Below the pieces are notes generated by a model. The model was given only the letters and a program-made list of their open reading frames with translations. It ran no database searches and was not told the DNA's origin. Positions 15,720-24,015 of a stretch of 64,000 nucleotides of DNA are shown here, piece by piece (the first letter of the stretch is position 1; each line of letters begins with the position of its first letter). A program made the translations under genes and the position numbers. The stretch spans positions 1-64,000 of the forward strand of contig JAWUVI010000014.1 in NCBI GenBank assembly GCA_034112445.1, given 5' to 3'. This stretch comes from Pelagadaptatus sp034112445. Its GTDB lineage: Bacteria; Pseudomonadota; Gammaproteobacteria; Pseudomonadales; Cellvibrionaceae.

Positions 15720-17195
15720 ATGTTACGTATCGCTCAAGAAGCACTTACTTTTGATGATGTCCTTTTGGTGCCGGGTTATTCCGAAATTACGGCCAAAGAT
15801 GTATCCCTGAAGACCAAGTTGACTAAAAGTATTGAATTGAACATGCCTTTGATTTCGGCTGCTATGGATACAGTAACTGAGTCGCGTTTAGCCATTGCCA
15901 TTGCTCAAGAAGGCGGCATTGGGATTATCCACAAAAGTATGAGCATTGCGCAGCAAGCTCAAGAAGTCAGAGCCGTTAAAAAGTTTGAGGCTGGTGTTGT
16001 GCGCGACCCTATTACGATTAATGCTAATGCCAGTGTTCGTGAGCTAGTGGCCCTAACCAAACAAAATAACATTTCAGGCGTTCCTGTTCTGGAAGATGGC
16101 AACTTAGTTGGCATTGTGACCGGACGTGATGTGCGCTTTGAAAAAAACCTCGACGCCTTAGTTTCCAGCATAATGACGCCAAAAGATAAGCTGGTAACCG
16201 CCAAAGAAGATGCAGCGCAAGAAGAAGTGGTTGAATTGCTTCACCATCATCGTATTGAGAGAGTTTTGGTGGTCAATGATAACTTTGAATTGCGTGGATT
16301 AATTACTGTTAAAGATATTAATAAGGCAGAGCGTTATCCCTCAGCTTGTAAAGACCCTGAGGGTCGTCTTCGAGTTGGCGCATCTATAGGTACCAGCCCT
16401 GATACAGAAGATCGAGTTATCGCACTTATTGATGCCGGAGTAGATGTGCTGGTTGTTGATACGGCTCATGGTCATTCGCGTAATGTAATAGACCGCGTTG
16501 CCCTAATTAAGCAAAAACATCCAGATATACAAATTATTGCTGGTAATGTGGCGACAGCCGCTGCGGCTAAAGCGTTAGTGGCCGCAGGTGCTGATGGTAT
16601 TAAAGTCGGGATTGGACCTGGTTCTATTTGTACAACCCGTATTATTAGTGGTGTAGGTGTACCGCAAATTTCAGCCATTGCCGATGTGTCAGAAGCCCTT
16701 GAAGGCACTGGTGTGCCAGTGATTGCTGATGGCGGAATTCGTTTTTCGGGTGATATTGCTAAAGCATTAGTAGCAGGCGCTCACGCCATTATGATGGGCT
16801 CAATGTTTGCCGGAACTGAAGAGGCTCCTGGTGAAGTAGAGCTATATCAAGGTAGAACGTATAAAGCTTATCGTGGTATGGGATCCTTAGGTGCCATGGC
16901 TAAAACTCAAGGTTCTTCTGATCGTTATTTTCAAGACGCGAGCCAAGGTACAGAGAAATTAGTGCCAGAAGGTATTGAAGGTCGGGTTCCTTATAAAGGC
17001 CCACTCGCTGCCATTGTGCATCAGATGATGGGTGGCGTTCGTTCAGCGATGGGTTACACCGGATGTATTGATATTGAGACCATGCGCACTCAGCCAGAAT
17101 TTGTTCGTGTAACTTCAGCAGGCATGGGTGAGTCTCATGTGCATGATGTTCAAATCACCAAAGAATCGCCCAACTACCCAGTAAGCGGCCGCTAA
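15720..17195 (+). CDS. guaB: IMP dehydrogenase
   Basis: A 491-residue IMPDH, near the E. coli length. The barrel begins ALTFDDVLLVPGYSE, is interrupted by two CBS domains (about 95-205), and resumes with DVLVVDTAHGHS, the catalytic loop GPGSICTTRI (Cys304), and the flap region KAYRGMGSLGAM. It oxidises IMP to XMP with NAD, the committed step to GMP. It is followed 26 bases later by guaA in the usual guaBA operon. The 163-base leader contains TATAAT at 15577 without a well-spaced -35. Confidence 0.97.
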   Translation: MLRIAQEALTFDDVLLVPGYSEITAKDVSLKTKLTKSIELNMPLISAAMDTVTESRLAIAIAQEGGIGIIHKSMSIAQQAQEVRAVKKFEAGVVRDPITINANASVRELVALTKQNNISGVPVLEDGNLVGIVTGRDVRFEKNLDALVSSIMTPKDKLVTAKEDAAQEEVVELLHHHRIERVLVVNDNFELRGLITVKDINKAERYPSACKDPEGRLRVGASIGTSPDTEDRVIALIDAGVDVLVVDTAHGHSRNVIDRVALIKQKHPDIQIIAGNVATAAAAKALVAAGADGIKVGIGPGSICTTRIISGVGVPQISAIADVSEALEGTGVPVIADGGIRFSGDIAKALVAGAHAIMMGSMFAGTEEAPGEVELYQGRTYKAYRGMGSLGAMAKTQGSSDRYFQDASQGTEKLVPEGIEGRVPYKGPLAAIVHQMMGGVRSAMGYTGCIDIETMRTQPEFVRVTSAGMGESHVHDVQITKESPNYPVSGR

Positions 17196-17221
17196 AATTT
17201 CACAGGGATTTAGTTAAGACC

Positions 17222-18799
17222 ATGACTCATGATATCCACGCTCAGCGTATTTTAATTCTAGATTTCGGTTCTCAATACACGCAACTGATTGCTCGGCGTG
17301 TACGTGAAGTTGGCGTATACAGCGAAGTTCGTGCTTTTGACATGAGCGATGAAGAAATCACGGATTTTGATCCAAGTGGCATTATTTTGGCTGGTGGACC
17401 GGAGTCGGTAACTGGCGGTGAATCACCTCGCGCACCTGAGAGTGTGTTCACACTTGGTGTTCCTGTGTTAGGCATTTGTTATGGCATGCAAACCATGGCT
17501 GAGCAATTAGGCGGAGAAGTTAAAAGTTCTGACGTACATGAATTTGGCTACGCCCAAATTACTGTGCACGGTAAAAGCCAGTTATTGCATGATATCCGCG
17601 ATCACATCGACCACGATGGGAATTCATTACTTGATGTATGGATGAGTCACGGCGATAAAGTTGTGCGTATGCCTGAAGGTTTTGAGCTGATGGCGGCTAC
17701 TGACTCTTGTCCTATTGCAGGCATGTATTGTGAGGAACGTGATTTTTATGGGGTTCAATTCCACCCAGAAGTGACTCATACCTTGCAAGGCGAAAGAATA
17801 TTTGAACACTTTGTTTTAGAAGCTTGTGGTTGTCAAAAATTATGGACCCCAGCCAATATCGTTGAAGATGCAATCCGTAAAGTGAAAGATCAAGTCGGCG
17901 ACGATAAAGTTCTCTTGGGTTTGTCGGGTGGAGTAGACTCTTCAGTTGTTGCGGCGCTATTACACCGTGCTATCGGTGATAAGCTGACTTGTGTGTTTGT
18001 TGATAATGGTCTGTTGCGTAAAGACGAAGGCGACCAAGTCATGGATATGTTTGCCAAGAATATGGGGGTGAAGGTTATTCGCTCTGACGCTCAAGATTTA
18101 TTCTTAGGTAAGCTGGCTGGTGTGACTGATCCAGAAGCTAAACGCAAAGTGATTGGCAATACCTTTATCGACATATTCGATAAAGAAGCGGGGAAGTTGA
18201 CCAATGTTAGCTGGTTGGCGCAAGGTACTATTTATCCTGATGTGATCGAATCAGCTGCGTCTAAAACCGGCAAATCACACGTGATAAAATCCCATCATAA
18301 CGTTGGCGGTTTACCTGAAGATATGGCATTTGAGTTGGTTGAGCCATTGCGCGAATTGTTTAAAGACGAAGTGCGTAAAATAGGTTTGGAATTAGGCTTG
18401 CCCTACGACATGGTGTATCGCCATCCATTCCCTGGGCCGGGTTTAGGTGTTCGTATCCTTGGCGAAGTTAAAAAAGAATACGCTGATATTTTGCGCGAAG
18501 CCGATGCTATCTTTCTACAAGAATTACACAATGCCGGTTGGTATCACAAGACCAGTCAAGCCTTTGCGGTATTTCTCCCCGTTAAGTCGGTTGGCGTAGT
18601 GGGCGATGCTCGTCGTTACGAATGGGTTATCGCATTGCGTGCTGTAGAAACGATTGATTTTATGACGGCCCGTTGGGCGCACTTGCCTTATGAATTACTC
18701 GAGCTTGTGTCTAACCGAATTATCAATGAAATTTCAGGTGTCTCGCGCGTTAGCTATGATGTGTCGAGTAAACCACCAGCCACGATTGAGTGGGAATAA
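17222..18799 (+). CDS. guaA: GMP synthase (glutamine-hydrolysing)
   Basis: 525 residues, the same length as the E. coli enzyme. The N-terminal class I glutaminase has GICYGMQTMAE with Cys86 and FHPEV with its His. The ATP pyrophosphatase P-loop is LGLSGGVDSSVVAAL near residue 232, and the C-terminal dimerisation domain ends KPPATIEWE. It aminates XMP to GMP using glutamine. It forms an operon with guaB. Confidence 0.97.
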   Translation: MTHDIHAQRILILDFGSQYTQLIARRVREVGVYSEVRAFDMSDEEITDFDPSGIILAGGPESVTGGESPRAPESVFTLGVPVLGICYGMQTMAEQLGGEVKSSDVHEFGYAQITVHGKSQLLHDIRDHIDHDGNSLLDVWMSHGDKVVRMPEGFELMAATDSCPIAGMYCEERDFYGVQFHPEVTHTLQGERIFEHFVLEACGCQKLWTPANIVEDAIRKVKDQVGDDKVLLGLSGGVDSSVVAALLHRAIGDKLTCVFVDNGLLRKDEGDQVMDMFAKNMGVKVIRSDAQDLFLGKLAGVTDPEAKRKVIGNTFIDIFDKEAGKLTNVSWLAQGTIYPDVIESAASKTGKSHVIKSHHNVGGLPEDMAFELVEPLRELFKDEVRKIGLELGLPYDMVYRHPFPGPGLGVRILGEVKKEYADILREADAIFLQELHNAGWYHKTSQAFAVFLPVKSVGVVGDARRYEWVIALRAVETIDFMTARWAHLPYELLELVSNRIINEISGVSRVSYDVSSKPPATIEWE

Positions 18800-18808
18800 C
18801 TTAAGCCT

Positions 18809-19678
18809 GTGCCGGTTCTAGGATTTCATCGTATTCAGGTTCGTTGTCCTAGTACACGACAAGCAATCGATGAGTATTCGATTCTGTTGGGGCTTCAGCC
18901 AGTCTGGCAGGGCCACTATGAGTTATCCAACGCCGATATCAATACCGACATCAACACCGACATAAGCACCAATACCAATACGCCGTTGTGTAATGGAAGT
19001 TCAGCTTGGTTTGTTTTAGAAAATACCATTCTTGAGTTTATTGATGGTGGGTTTGAGAATGATGGTAGCTCTGAAAGCAAAGAAGCCTTTATTGAGCGCC
19101 TCGTCTTGTCAGCGGATGATGTTACCGATCTTATTGAATCGCAATCGACTGAGTCGTTCATCTGTCTTTATGAGGGGGACGATTTATCGTTTACTGAGAC
19201 CCAATTAGATATTAGCCTCGGTGACAATAGTTTACGCAAAGTGACCGTTGTTGATGCCTCTGATCAACCTTGTTTTCATGCATCAGCCGCATCTCCTAAT
19301 TTTACAAAAGTAGATCATGTTGTGCTTTACAGTAACCATGCGCAGACGTGCATTGAGTTATTTAGTGAGCTGTTGGGGATGCGTTTAGCGCTTGATAAAA
19401 CCGTGCCCCAATGGGGAGGGAGGATGCTGTTCTTTCGCAGCGGACAACTAACCTTAGAAATAATATCTCCTACAGAGCCGTTTCATGGCGCTGATTATTA
19501 TTGGGGGATTGCCTATCAAACATCGAGTTTGGATCAAGTTCATCAAGCATTAACTGATCAGGCAGTTACAGTAAGTGATATTAGGTCGGGGCGAAAACCG
19601 GGCACTCGGGTTGCGACGCTCAAAAGTCACCAGTTAGGCATTCCCACAATTATAATCGAGCAGGCGCTAAAGCTATGA
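18809..19678 (+). CDS. Two-domain VOC (glyoxalase-fold) protein with repeat insertion
   Basis: A 289-residue protein starting at GTG (MPVLGFHRIQVRCPS), 9 bases after the guaA stop. Two vicinal-oxygen-chelate modules are visible: residues 1-80 (FHRIQVRCPSTRQAIDEYS, LEFIDG) and about 170-288 (VDHVVLYSNHAQTCIELFSE, LTLEIISP, GTRVATLKS). His7, His175 and glutamates near the strand ends could bind metal. The function is unknown; related proteins include glyoxalases and dioxygenases. A 12-base tandem repeat inserts an N-T-D-I-rich loop at residues 43-58. The last bases overlap the GNAT gene (ATGA). Confidence 0.72.
   Translation: MPVLGFHRIQVRCPSTRQAIDEYSILLGLQPVWQGHYELSNADINTDINTDISTNTNTPLCNGSSAWFVLENTILEFIDGGFENDGSSESKEAFIERLVLSADDVTDLIESQSTESFICLYEGDDLSFTETQLDISLGDNSLRKVTVVDASDQPCFHASAASPNFTKVDHVVLYSNHAQTCIELFSELLGMRLALDKTVPQWGGRMLFFRSGQLTLEIISPTEPFHGADYYWGIAYQTSSLDQVHQALTDQAVTVSDIRSGRKPGTRVATLKSHQLGIPTIIIEQALKL
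18935..18982. repeat. 12-bp coding tandem repeat in the VOC gene
   Basis: Units GATATCAATACC, GACATCAACACC and GACATAAGCACC (18935-18970) plus a partial AATACCAATACG. The reading frame is kept, and the peptide is a short run of D-I-N/S-T. It probably expands a surface loop. Confidence 0.85.
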
Positions 19679-19708
19679 ATCACACTAAATCTATGAATCA
19701 CACTAAAG
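19673..19708. repeat. 18-bp tandem duplication carrying the GNAT start codon
   Basis: Units 19673-19690 and 19691-19708 (CTATGAATCACACTAAA plus T or G) differ at one base. Each holds an in-frame ATG, and a third ATG follows at 19711. The first unit also includes the stop of the VOC gene. Confidence 0.93.
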
Positions 19709-19959
19709 AGATGAATGCAGAGGTTGTGCACGAAGCAGATCAGCAGAGGTTCAGTTTAAGTTTAGGTGAGCATGTGGCTGAGCTAACCTATTCTCTACAG
19801 GGCCAACAAATTGATTTTAATCATACCTATGTGCCTTTTGGTTTAAGGGGTAAAGGCTATGCGGAAAAGTTAGTGGATGCGGGCTTGGCTTGGGCCAAGT
19901 CAAATGATTACACCATCTGCGCCAGTTGCTCTTATGTGCAGCGCTTCTTAACTAATTAA
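19675..19959 (+). CDS. Small GNAT-type acetyltransferase (YjdJ/COG2388-like)
   Basis: A 94-residue single-domain protein. The acetyl-CoA loop is visible as FGLRGKGYAEKLVDAGLAWA, followed by the C-terminal strand ICASCSYVQRFL. Members of this short GNAT class have no confirmed substrate. The N-terminus is uncertain because a duplicated MNHTKS/MNHTKE stretch gives three candidate starts (19675, 19693, 19711); only residues after the third are clearly family-like. It overlaps the VOC gene by ATGA, and its 3' end overlaps the convergent transporter gene by four bases. Confidence 0.8.
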   Translation: MNHTKSMNHTKEMNAEVVHEADQQRFSLSLGEHVAELTYSLQGQQIDFNHTYVPFGLRGKGYAEKLVDAGLAWAKSNDYTICASCSYVQRFLTN

Positions 19960-20945
19960 TACCCTTTGGGTGCGCTGCTGTGGTCGGGAGCGATCATTTC
20001 TGGCGGATGATCTTTATCGCCAAGTTCAGCAATTAGCATTCCTGCCAATATCAATCCTGCCCCAATCCAACCTTTAAAGCCTAACATTTCATTAAGAAAA
20101 ATAACGGCTGCTGTATGCGCAAACAGAGGCTCTAAAGCAAATATTAATGCCACTTGATGGGGTGCCAATATTTTTTGTGACGCAGTTTGTGCCCAATAAG
20201 CTAATGCACTGCCAAATACGGCGGCTGTAGCTATAGCAATAATGACAATGGGGTCTAACAAAGTAGAGATTAGAGAGTTGGCATTTTCAGAAAGTCTAAA
20301 TTCATTGCTGAAGTAGCCGGCTATGCCTGAATAAAGCGCTACGGCGCTCATCTGTATAATGCTTAACGAAACGGTGGGTAACGATTGAGTGGTTCTGCCG
20401 GTGGCAATAATATGTGCGGCAAAAGCTACCGCGCAAATTAAAACCAATAGGTCTCCGCTATTAAAGGCTAACTTATCACCAACGGTTAGCAGATAAAGGC
20501 CCATTGTGGCCGCGAAAATCCCTATCCATGCGGCTATAGATAACTTGTCACGAAATAATAAAAAACCCAACAAAGGTACGAAAGGTACGTTGAGTCCAGT
20601 AATAAACCCCGCATTAGAGACTGACGTGTAGCGCATGCCCTCGGTTTGAGTGGCAAAACCTATGAACAGCAATAAACCCAAACCTGCCCCGGTAAGAAGT
20701 AGACGCAGTTTTGAATAGTTAAAATCGGGGTTATTGTTATTGTTATTGTTATTGTTAGTAGAAGATTTTCTTTCAATATACCAAAGAGGAAGTAAGCACA
20801 AAGCGGCTAATAAAAAGCGTAAACCATTGAATGTATGAGTTGGGATGGTCTCAATGGCTTTGTCGACGAGTACGAATTCAACTCCCCAAACAAAAGAAAC
20901 AAAAACCAACAATAAAGCGGCCGATCGAGGTGATTTTAGGGTCAT
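19956..20945 (-). CDS. EamA/DMT-family transporter
   Basis: A 329-residue protein with ten hydrophobic segments in two EamA repeats (first from FVSFVWGVEFVLVDKAIE, second from GDLLVLICAVAFAAHIIATG, with the ALIFALEPLFA motif late). Drug/metabolite transporters of this type export amino acids or metabolites. The cytoplasmic loop after helix 2 holds nine consecutive asparagines encoded by a 6-base tandem repeat. That tract is outside the membrane core and is probably tolerated rather than functional. Confidence 0.85.
   Translation of the reverse strand: MTLKSPRSAALLLVFVSFVWGVEFVLVDKAIETIPTHTFNGLRFLLAALCLLPLWYIERKSSTNNNNNNNNNPDFNYSKLRLLLTGAGLGLLLFIGFATQTEGMRYTSVSNAGFITGLNVPFVPLLGFLLFRDKLSIAAWIGIFAATMGLYLLTVGDKLAFNSGDLLVLICAVAFAAHIIATGRTTQSLPTVSLSIIQMSAVALYSGIAGYFSNEFRLSENANSLISTLLDPIVIIAIATAAVFGSALAYWAQTASQKILAPHQVALIFALEPLFAHTAAVIFLNEMLGFKGWIGAGLILAGMLIAELGDKDHPPEMIAPDHSSAPKGY
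20731..20757. repeat. Hexanucleotide TTATTG repeat coding for poly-Asn
   Basis: Four and a half exact TTATTG units. On the coding strand they read alternating AAC/AAT asparagine codons in the EamA transporter. Length changes by unit would stay in frame. Confidence 0.93.
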
Positions 20946-20963
20946 GAATCGTCAGTTTTTGTT

Positions 20964-21003
20964 GGCGTAGAAGGGTTTAGTGAGGCGTAGTAGGGTTTAT
21001 TGG
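20964..21003. repeat. 20-bp tandem duplication spanning the globin stop codon
   Basis: Units 20964-20983 and 20984-21003 share GGCGTAG-AGGGTTTA with a few mismatches. The globin stop (20997-20999, minus strand TAA) lies inside the gene-proximal unit, and the second unit repeats a TAA. Confidence 0.85.
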
Positions 21004-21410
21004 TAAGAATGCTCTTTCATTACAGATGCCATCAGTCGGTAAACCGCAACCCAAGCTTCGCGTAATTCCGGAGTCCAGTCATCGCCAAGTCCGGTTTTTA
21101 AAGTGTATAGCAGGGCGTTACCAACAGGGGTGTAGTCTTCAGCTTTTACATTGTAATCAATATGCCTTATGGCTAAATTCTGTAAAACGACAACGAGCTT
21201 ATCAAGATCATTCAAGCCGTTAACCGCTACTTTTAAGGTCGTCATCAATTTACGGCCTTGGTCCTTCATGTCGTGCTTGAATAACGATTTTAACTTAGGG
21301 TCGTACTCAAATAACTTGGCATAGAAAATTTCAGCGGCGGCTTCGGCAATGGGCTCTACTTTTTTAAAGCTTTCTTGAATTAATTCTATTTGATGGGGGG
21401 TGATGCTCAT
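20997..21410 (-). CDS. Single-domain bacterial globin (Vitreoscilla-haemoglobin-like)
   Basis: A 137-residue 3-on-3 globin. Phe44 (CD1, in SLFKHD), Gln51 at the distal E7 position (DQGRKL) and the proximal His83 (LAIRHIDYNV) match Vitreoscilla haemoglobin. No reductase domain is fused. Likely roles are oxygen binding or NO detoxification. It stands alone on the minus strand; the ABC exporter begins divergently about 150 bases away. No FNR or NsrR site was obvious in the gap. Confidence 0.9.
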   Translation of the reverse strand: MSITPHQIELIQESFKKVEPIAEAAAEIFYAKLFEYDPKLKSLFKHDMKDQGRKLMTTLKVAVNGLNDLDKLVVVLQNLAIRHIDYNVKAEDYTPVGNALLYTLKTGLGDDWTPELREAWVAVYRLMASVMKEHSYQ

Positions 21411-21560
21411 AACGTTCGCTCTCCAGTGTTACCTATAATGTAGTTGCTGTAACAACTAAATAACAGTAGCTGGTTCAATTTTATTTTGTTTGATTTAAGT
21501 AAGCGATGAACAGCGATTTTAGGTATTCTATTTGGCTCAGTGTTTCCCTCGAGATAAATC

Positions 21561-23345
21561 ATGCGCAGTATGAAAACCGATGTTCCCATAGGCGATGTTA
21601 ATTGGTCGACTTTAAAACAGTTATGGCCTTATTTACTTGAGTTTAAAAGCCGTATTTTGTTGGCTATGGCGTGCTTGGTTATGGCTAAAATCGCCAGTGT
21701 TGGCTTGCCTTTTATTCTCAAAAATATTGTGGATTCTCTAGATGGCGTTAACGATGCTTCAGCGGCACTGGTTCTACCCCTAGGATTGTTGTGTGCTTAT
21801 GGCGTGGTGCGTTTTTCAAATGTTTTGTTTGGTGAGTTAAGAGACACATTATTTGGCCGGGTGACTGAAAGAGCTATGCGCCGAGTTGGGCTGAAGGTGT
21901 TTCAGCATTTACACGCTCTGGACATTGACTTCCATTTGAACCGAAAAACCGGTGGTTTATCGAGAGATATTGAGCGTGGAACAACTGGCATCAGTTTCTT
22001 ATTGAGATTTATGGTATTTAATATTGTGCCAACTCTGATCGAAATCTTCATGGTGATCGGTGTTTTGCTATGGAATTACGAGTACTGGTATGCGGTTAAT
22101 ATAGCCGTGGCGGTTGTTTGTTATGCCAGTTATTCATTTATAGCCACAGAGTGGCGAACCCGATTTATTCGGGCAGCAAATCAAGCGGAATCACAAAGTA
22201 GTACTCGTGCCATCGATAGCCTACTTAATTACGAAACGGTGCGGTATTTCACTAATGAAGCTTATGAAGCTGAGCATTATGATCGAGAATTAGAGACATG
22301 GGAGTCGGCTCGACGCCAGAACCGGTTATCTCTGTTTGCTCTAAATGGTGGTCAAGCTCTGGTTATTGCTGTGTCATTGACTGTGGCCATGGTGTTAGCC
22401 GCTAGAGGCGTTACGCAGGGTGATATGACGATCGGTGATTTTGTCTTAATTAACGCCTTTATGATGCAAATCTTTATGCCTCTTAATTTTCTCGGTTTTG
22501 TATATCGTGAAATGAAAGGCTCGATGGCGAACATTGAAAATATGTTCGCCTTACTTAGGCGCTCGCCTAAAGTATCGGACAAAATTGATGCTCCTAGGTT
22601 GCAAGTGGAGCATGGATCCATTGAATTTAATCAAGTCGATTTTAGTTATCAGTCTGAACGTCAAATATTAAAGCAAGTGAGCTTTAAGGTAGAAGCAAAA
22701 ACCAAGGTGGCTATTGTTGGAAGTAGCGGTTCAGGTAAATCGACACTGCTGAAATTATTATTGCGCTTTTACGATGTCAGTTCAGGTGTAATTAAACTTG
22801 ATGGTCAGGATTTGCGAGATGTTAGCCAACAATCGCTGCGTCAATGCATTGGTGTGGTACCTCAAGATACGGTTTTATTTAATACTTCGATTTTTGAAAA
22901 TGTTCGCTATGGTAAAGTCGATGCCAGTGACGATGATGTTTGGGCCGCTATCCGGATGGCCCATCTAGAGGATTTTATTCAGCAATTACCTCAGGGCGAG
23001 AAAACATTGGTTGGTGAGCGTGGGTTAAAATTATCTGGCGGTGAAAAGCAGCGAGTATCCATTGCCCGCTGTATTTTGAAAAAGCCACCAATAATGGTAT
23101 TTGATGAGGCTACATCCTCACTTGATAGCCATTCAGAACAGATGATTTTAGACGCAATAAAAGAAATTTCAGGACGACAAACCTCATTGGTTATTGCTCA
23201 TAGGCTTTCCACAATTATTGATGCAGATAACATTATTGTCTTGGACCAAGGCCGGATTGTGGAGCAAGGTTCACACGCACAATTGTTCGCTAAAGGCGAG
23301 TATTATGCTCGTATGTGGCGCTTACAGCAGTCAGAAAGTGATTGA
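21561..23345 (+). CDS. ABC exporter of the Atm1/HMT1 type (fused permease-ATPase)
   Basis: A 594-residue half-transporter. Six helices occupy about residues 30-310, with NRKTGGLSRDIERG in the first coupling region, typical of Atm1 homologues. The ATPase has Walker A VGSSGSGKSTLLK, the signature LSGGEKQRVSIAR, Walker B IMVFDEATSSLD and the H-loop IAHRLST. Bacterial Atm1-like exporters move glutathione-linked metals or sulfur species, and mitochondrial Atm1 supports Fe-S assembly. ATGs at 21561 and 21570 are both possible starts. Confidence 0.9.
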   Translation: MRSMKTDVPIGDVNWSTLKQLWPYLLEFKSRILLAMACLVMAKIASVGLPFILKNIVDSLDGVNDASAALVLPLGLLCAYGVVRFSNVLFGELRDTLFGRVTERAMRRVGLKVFQHLHALDIDFHLNRKTGGLSRDIERGTTGISFLLRFMVFNIVPTLIEIFMVIGVLLWNYEYWYAVNIAVAVVCYASYSFIATEWRTRFIRAANQAESQSSTRAIDSLLNYETVRYFTNEAYEAEHYDRELETWESARRQNRLSLFALNGGQALVIAVSLTVAMVLAARGVTQGDMTIGDFVLINAFMMQIFMPLNFLGFVYREMKGSMANIENMFALLRRSPKVSDKIDAPRLQVEHGSIEFNQVDFSYQSERQILKQVSFKVEAKTKVAIVGSSGSGKSTLLKLLLRFYDVSSGVIKLDGQDLRDVSQQSLRQCIGVVPQDTVLFNTSIFENVRYGKVDASDDDVWAAIRMAHLEDFIQQLPQGEKTLVGERGLKLSGGEKQRVSIARCILKKPPIMVFDEATSSLDSHSEQMILDAIKEISGRQTSLVIAHRLSTIIDADNIIVLDQGRIVEQGSHAQLFAKGEYYARMWRLQQSESD

Positions 23346-23463
23346 TTATGGACAGGTGTCTGGATTTTATGGGCTTGTGAAAACTAGATTCAACACACTA
23401 ACAGCAATTAAAGTTTTAAATGATAAACATCTTGCTTGTTTTTGATAGATTAAGGGAGTAATT

Positions 23464-23646
23464 ATGCAGCAAGGATTACAAATGCGCTCGGCACTGGACG
23501 CTATATCGAGATTTAAGAAGCCTATTATGGGATAGACAGGTGCCAGAATTTATGGAAATGGTGGTGACTTCAAATTTACGGATGAGCGAATAAGTATTGT
23601 TAGTGCAGTGTGGTTAGTTTCTTTTGATTATATAGGTGAAATATGA
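23464..23646 (+). pseudogene. Small ORF interrupted by one in-frame TAG
   Basis: GGGAG precedes an ATG at 23464. The frame codes MQQGLQMRSALDAISRFKK, meets TAG at 23533-23535, then stays open for 36 more codons (including ARIYGNGGDFKFTDERISIV and WLVSFDYIGEI) to a TGA that overlaps the next gene's ATG (ATGA). The ribosome binding site and coupled end suggest a 60-codon gene with a nonsense mutation, or a 23-residue peptide followed by chance sequence. No family was recognised. The rest of the 297-base gap (23346-23642) shows nothing else. Confidence 0.4.
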
Positions 23647-23960
23647 AAAATTCTTTTGGCATTAAAATAGTAATGTTAACACTTCTCTTGAATGCTTGTG
23701 CTTGGGTTGATCATAAGCATGAAGCTGAAAGTGTACAGTTATTGACTGAAGATAAAACGGCTTCTTGCTCCAAGCTTGGTGTGGCGACGACTAAGACCTT
23801 AGGCAAGGTATGGTTTTATAAGCGTCGTGCAAAAACTGTTCAGCTAGAGTTACAAGATTTAGCTCGCAATGAAGCACTGGCAATGAGAGGTAATGCAATT
23901 CGTCCTATTGGTGATGTTATTGACGGTCGGCAATCGTTTTTAATTTATCACTGTAATTAA
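23643..23960 (+). CDS. DUF4156-like small lipoprotein
   Basis: A 105-residue protein with a lipobox (LLLNACAW, Cys at 19). The mature part has C-SKLGVATTK and LARNEALAMRGNAI, the pattern I associate with DUF4156 (a cysteine shortly after a strand, then a helix, then a glycine-Asn turn). Function unknown, outer or inner membrane attached. Its start overlaps the end of the interrupted small frame upstream. Confidence 0.7.
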   Translation: MKNSFGIKIVMLTLLLNACAWVDHKHEAESVQLLTEDKTASCSKLGVATTKTLGKVWFYKRRAKTVQLELQDLARNEALAMRGNAIRPIGDVIDGRQSFLIYHCN

Positions 23961-24015
23961 TGCGGTCTTATTCTGCACATGGATCTGTGGCTCAGGAACA
24001 GGTTGAAAATTAAGA

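Noticed and set aside
23985..24001. CTGT...ACAG sequence upstream of polB as a LexA box
   Set aside because: The spacer is nine bases; the gammaproteobacterial LexA box needs eight (CTGT-N8-ACAG). It lies 15 bases before the likely start, so it is only a near miss.
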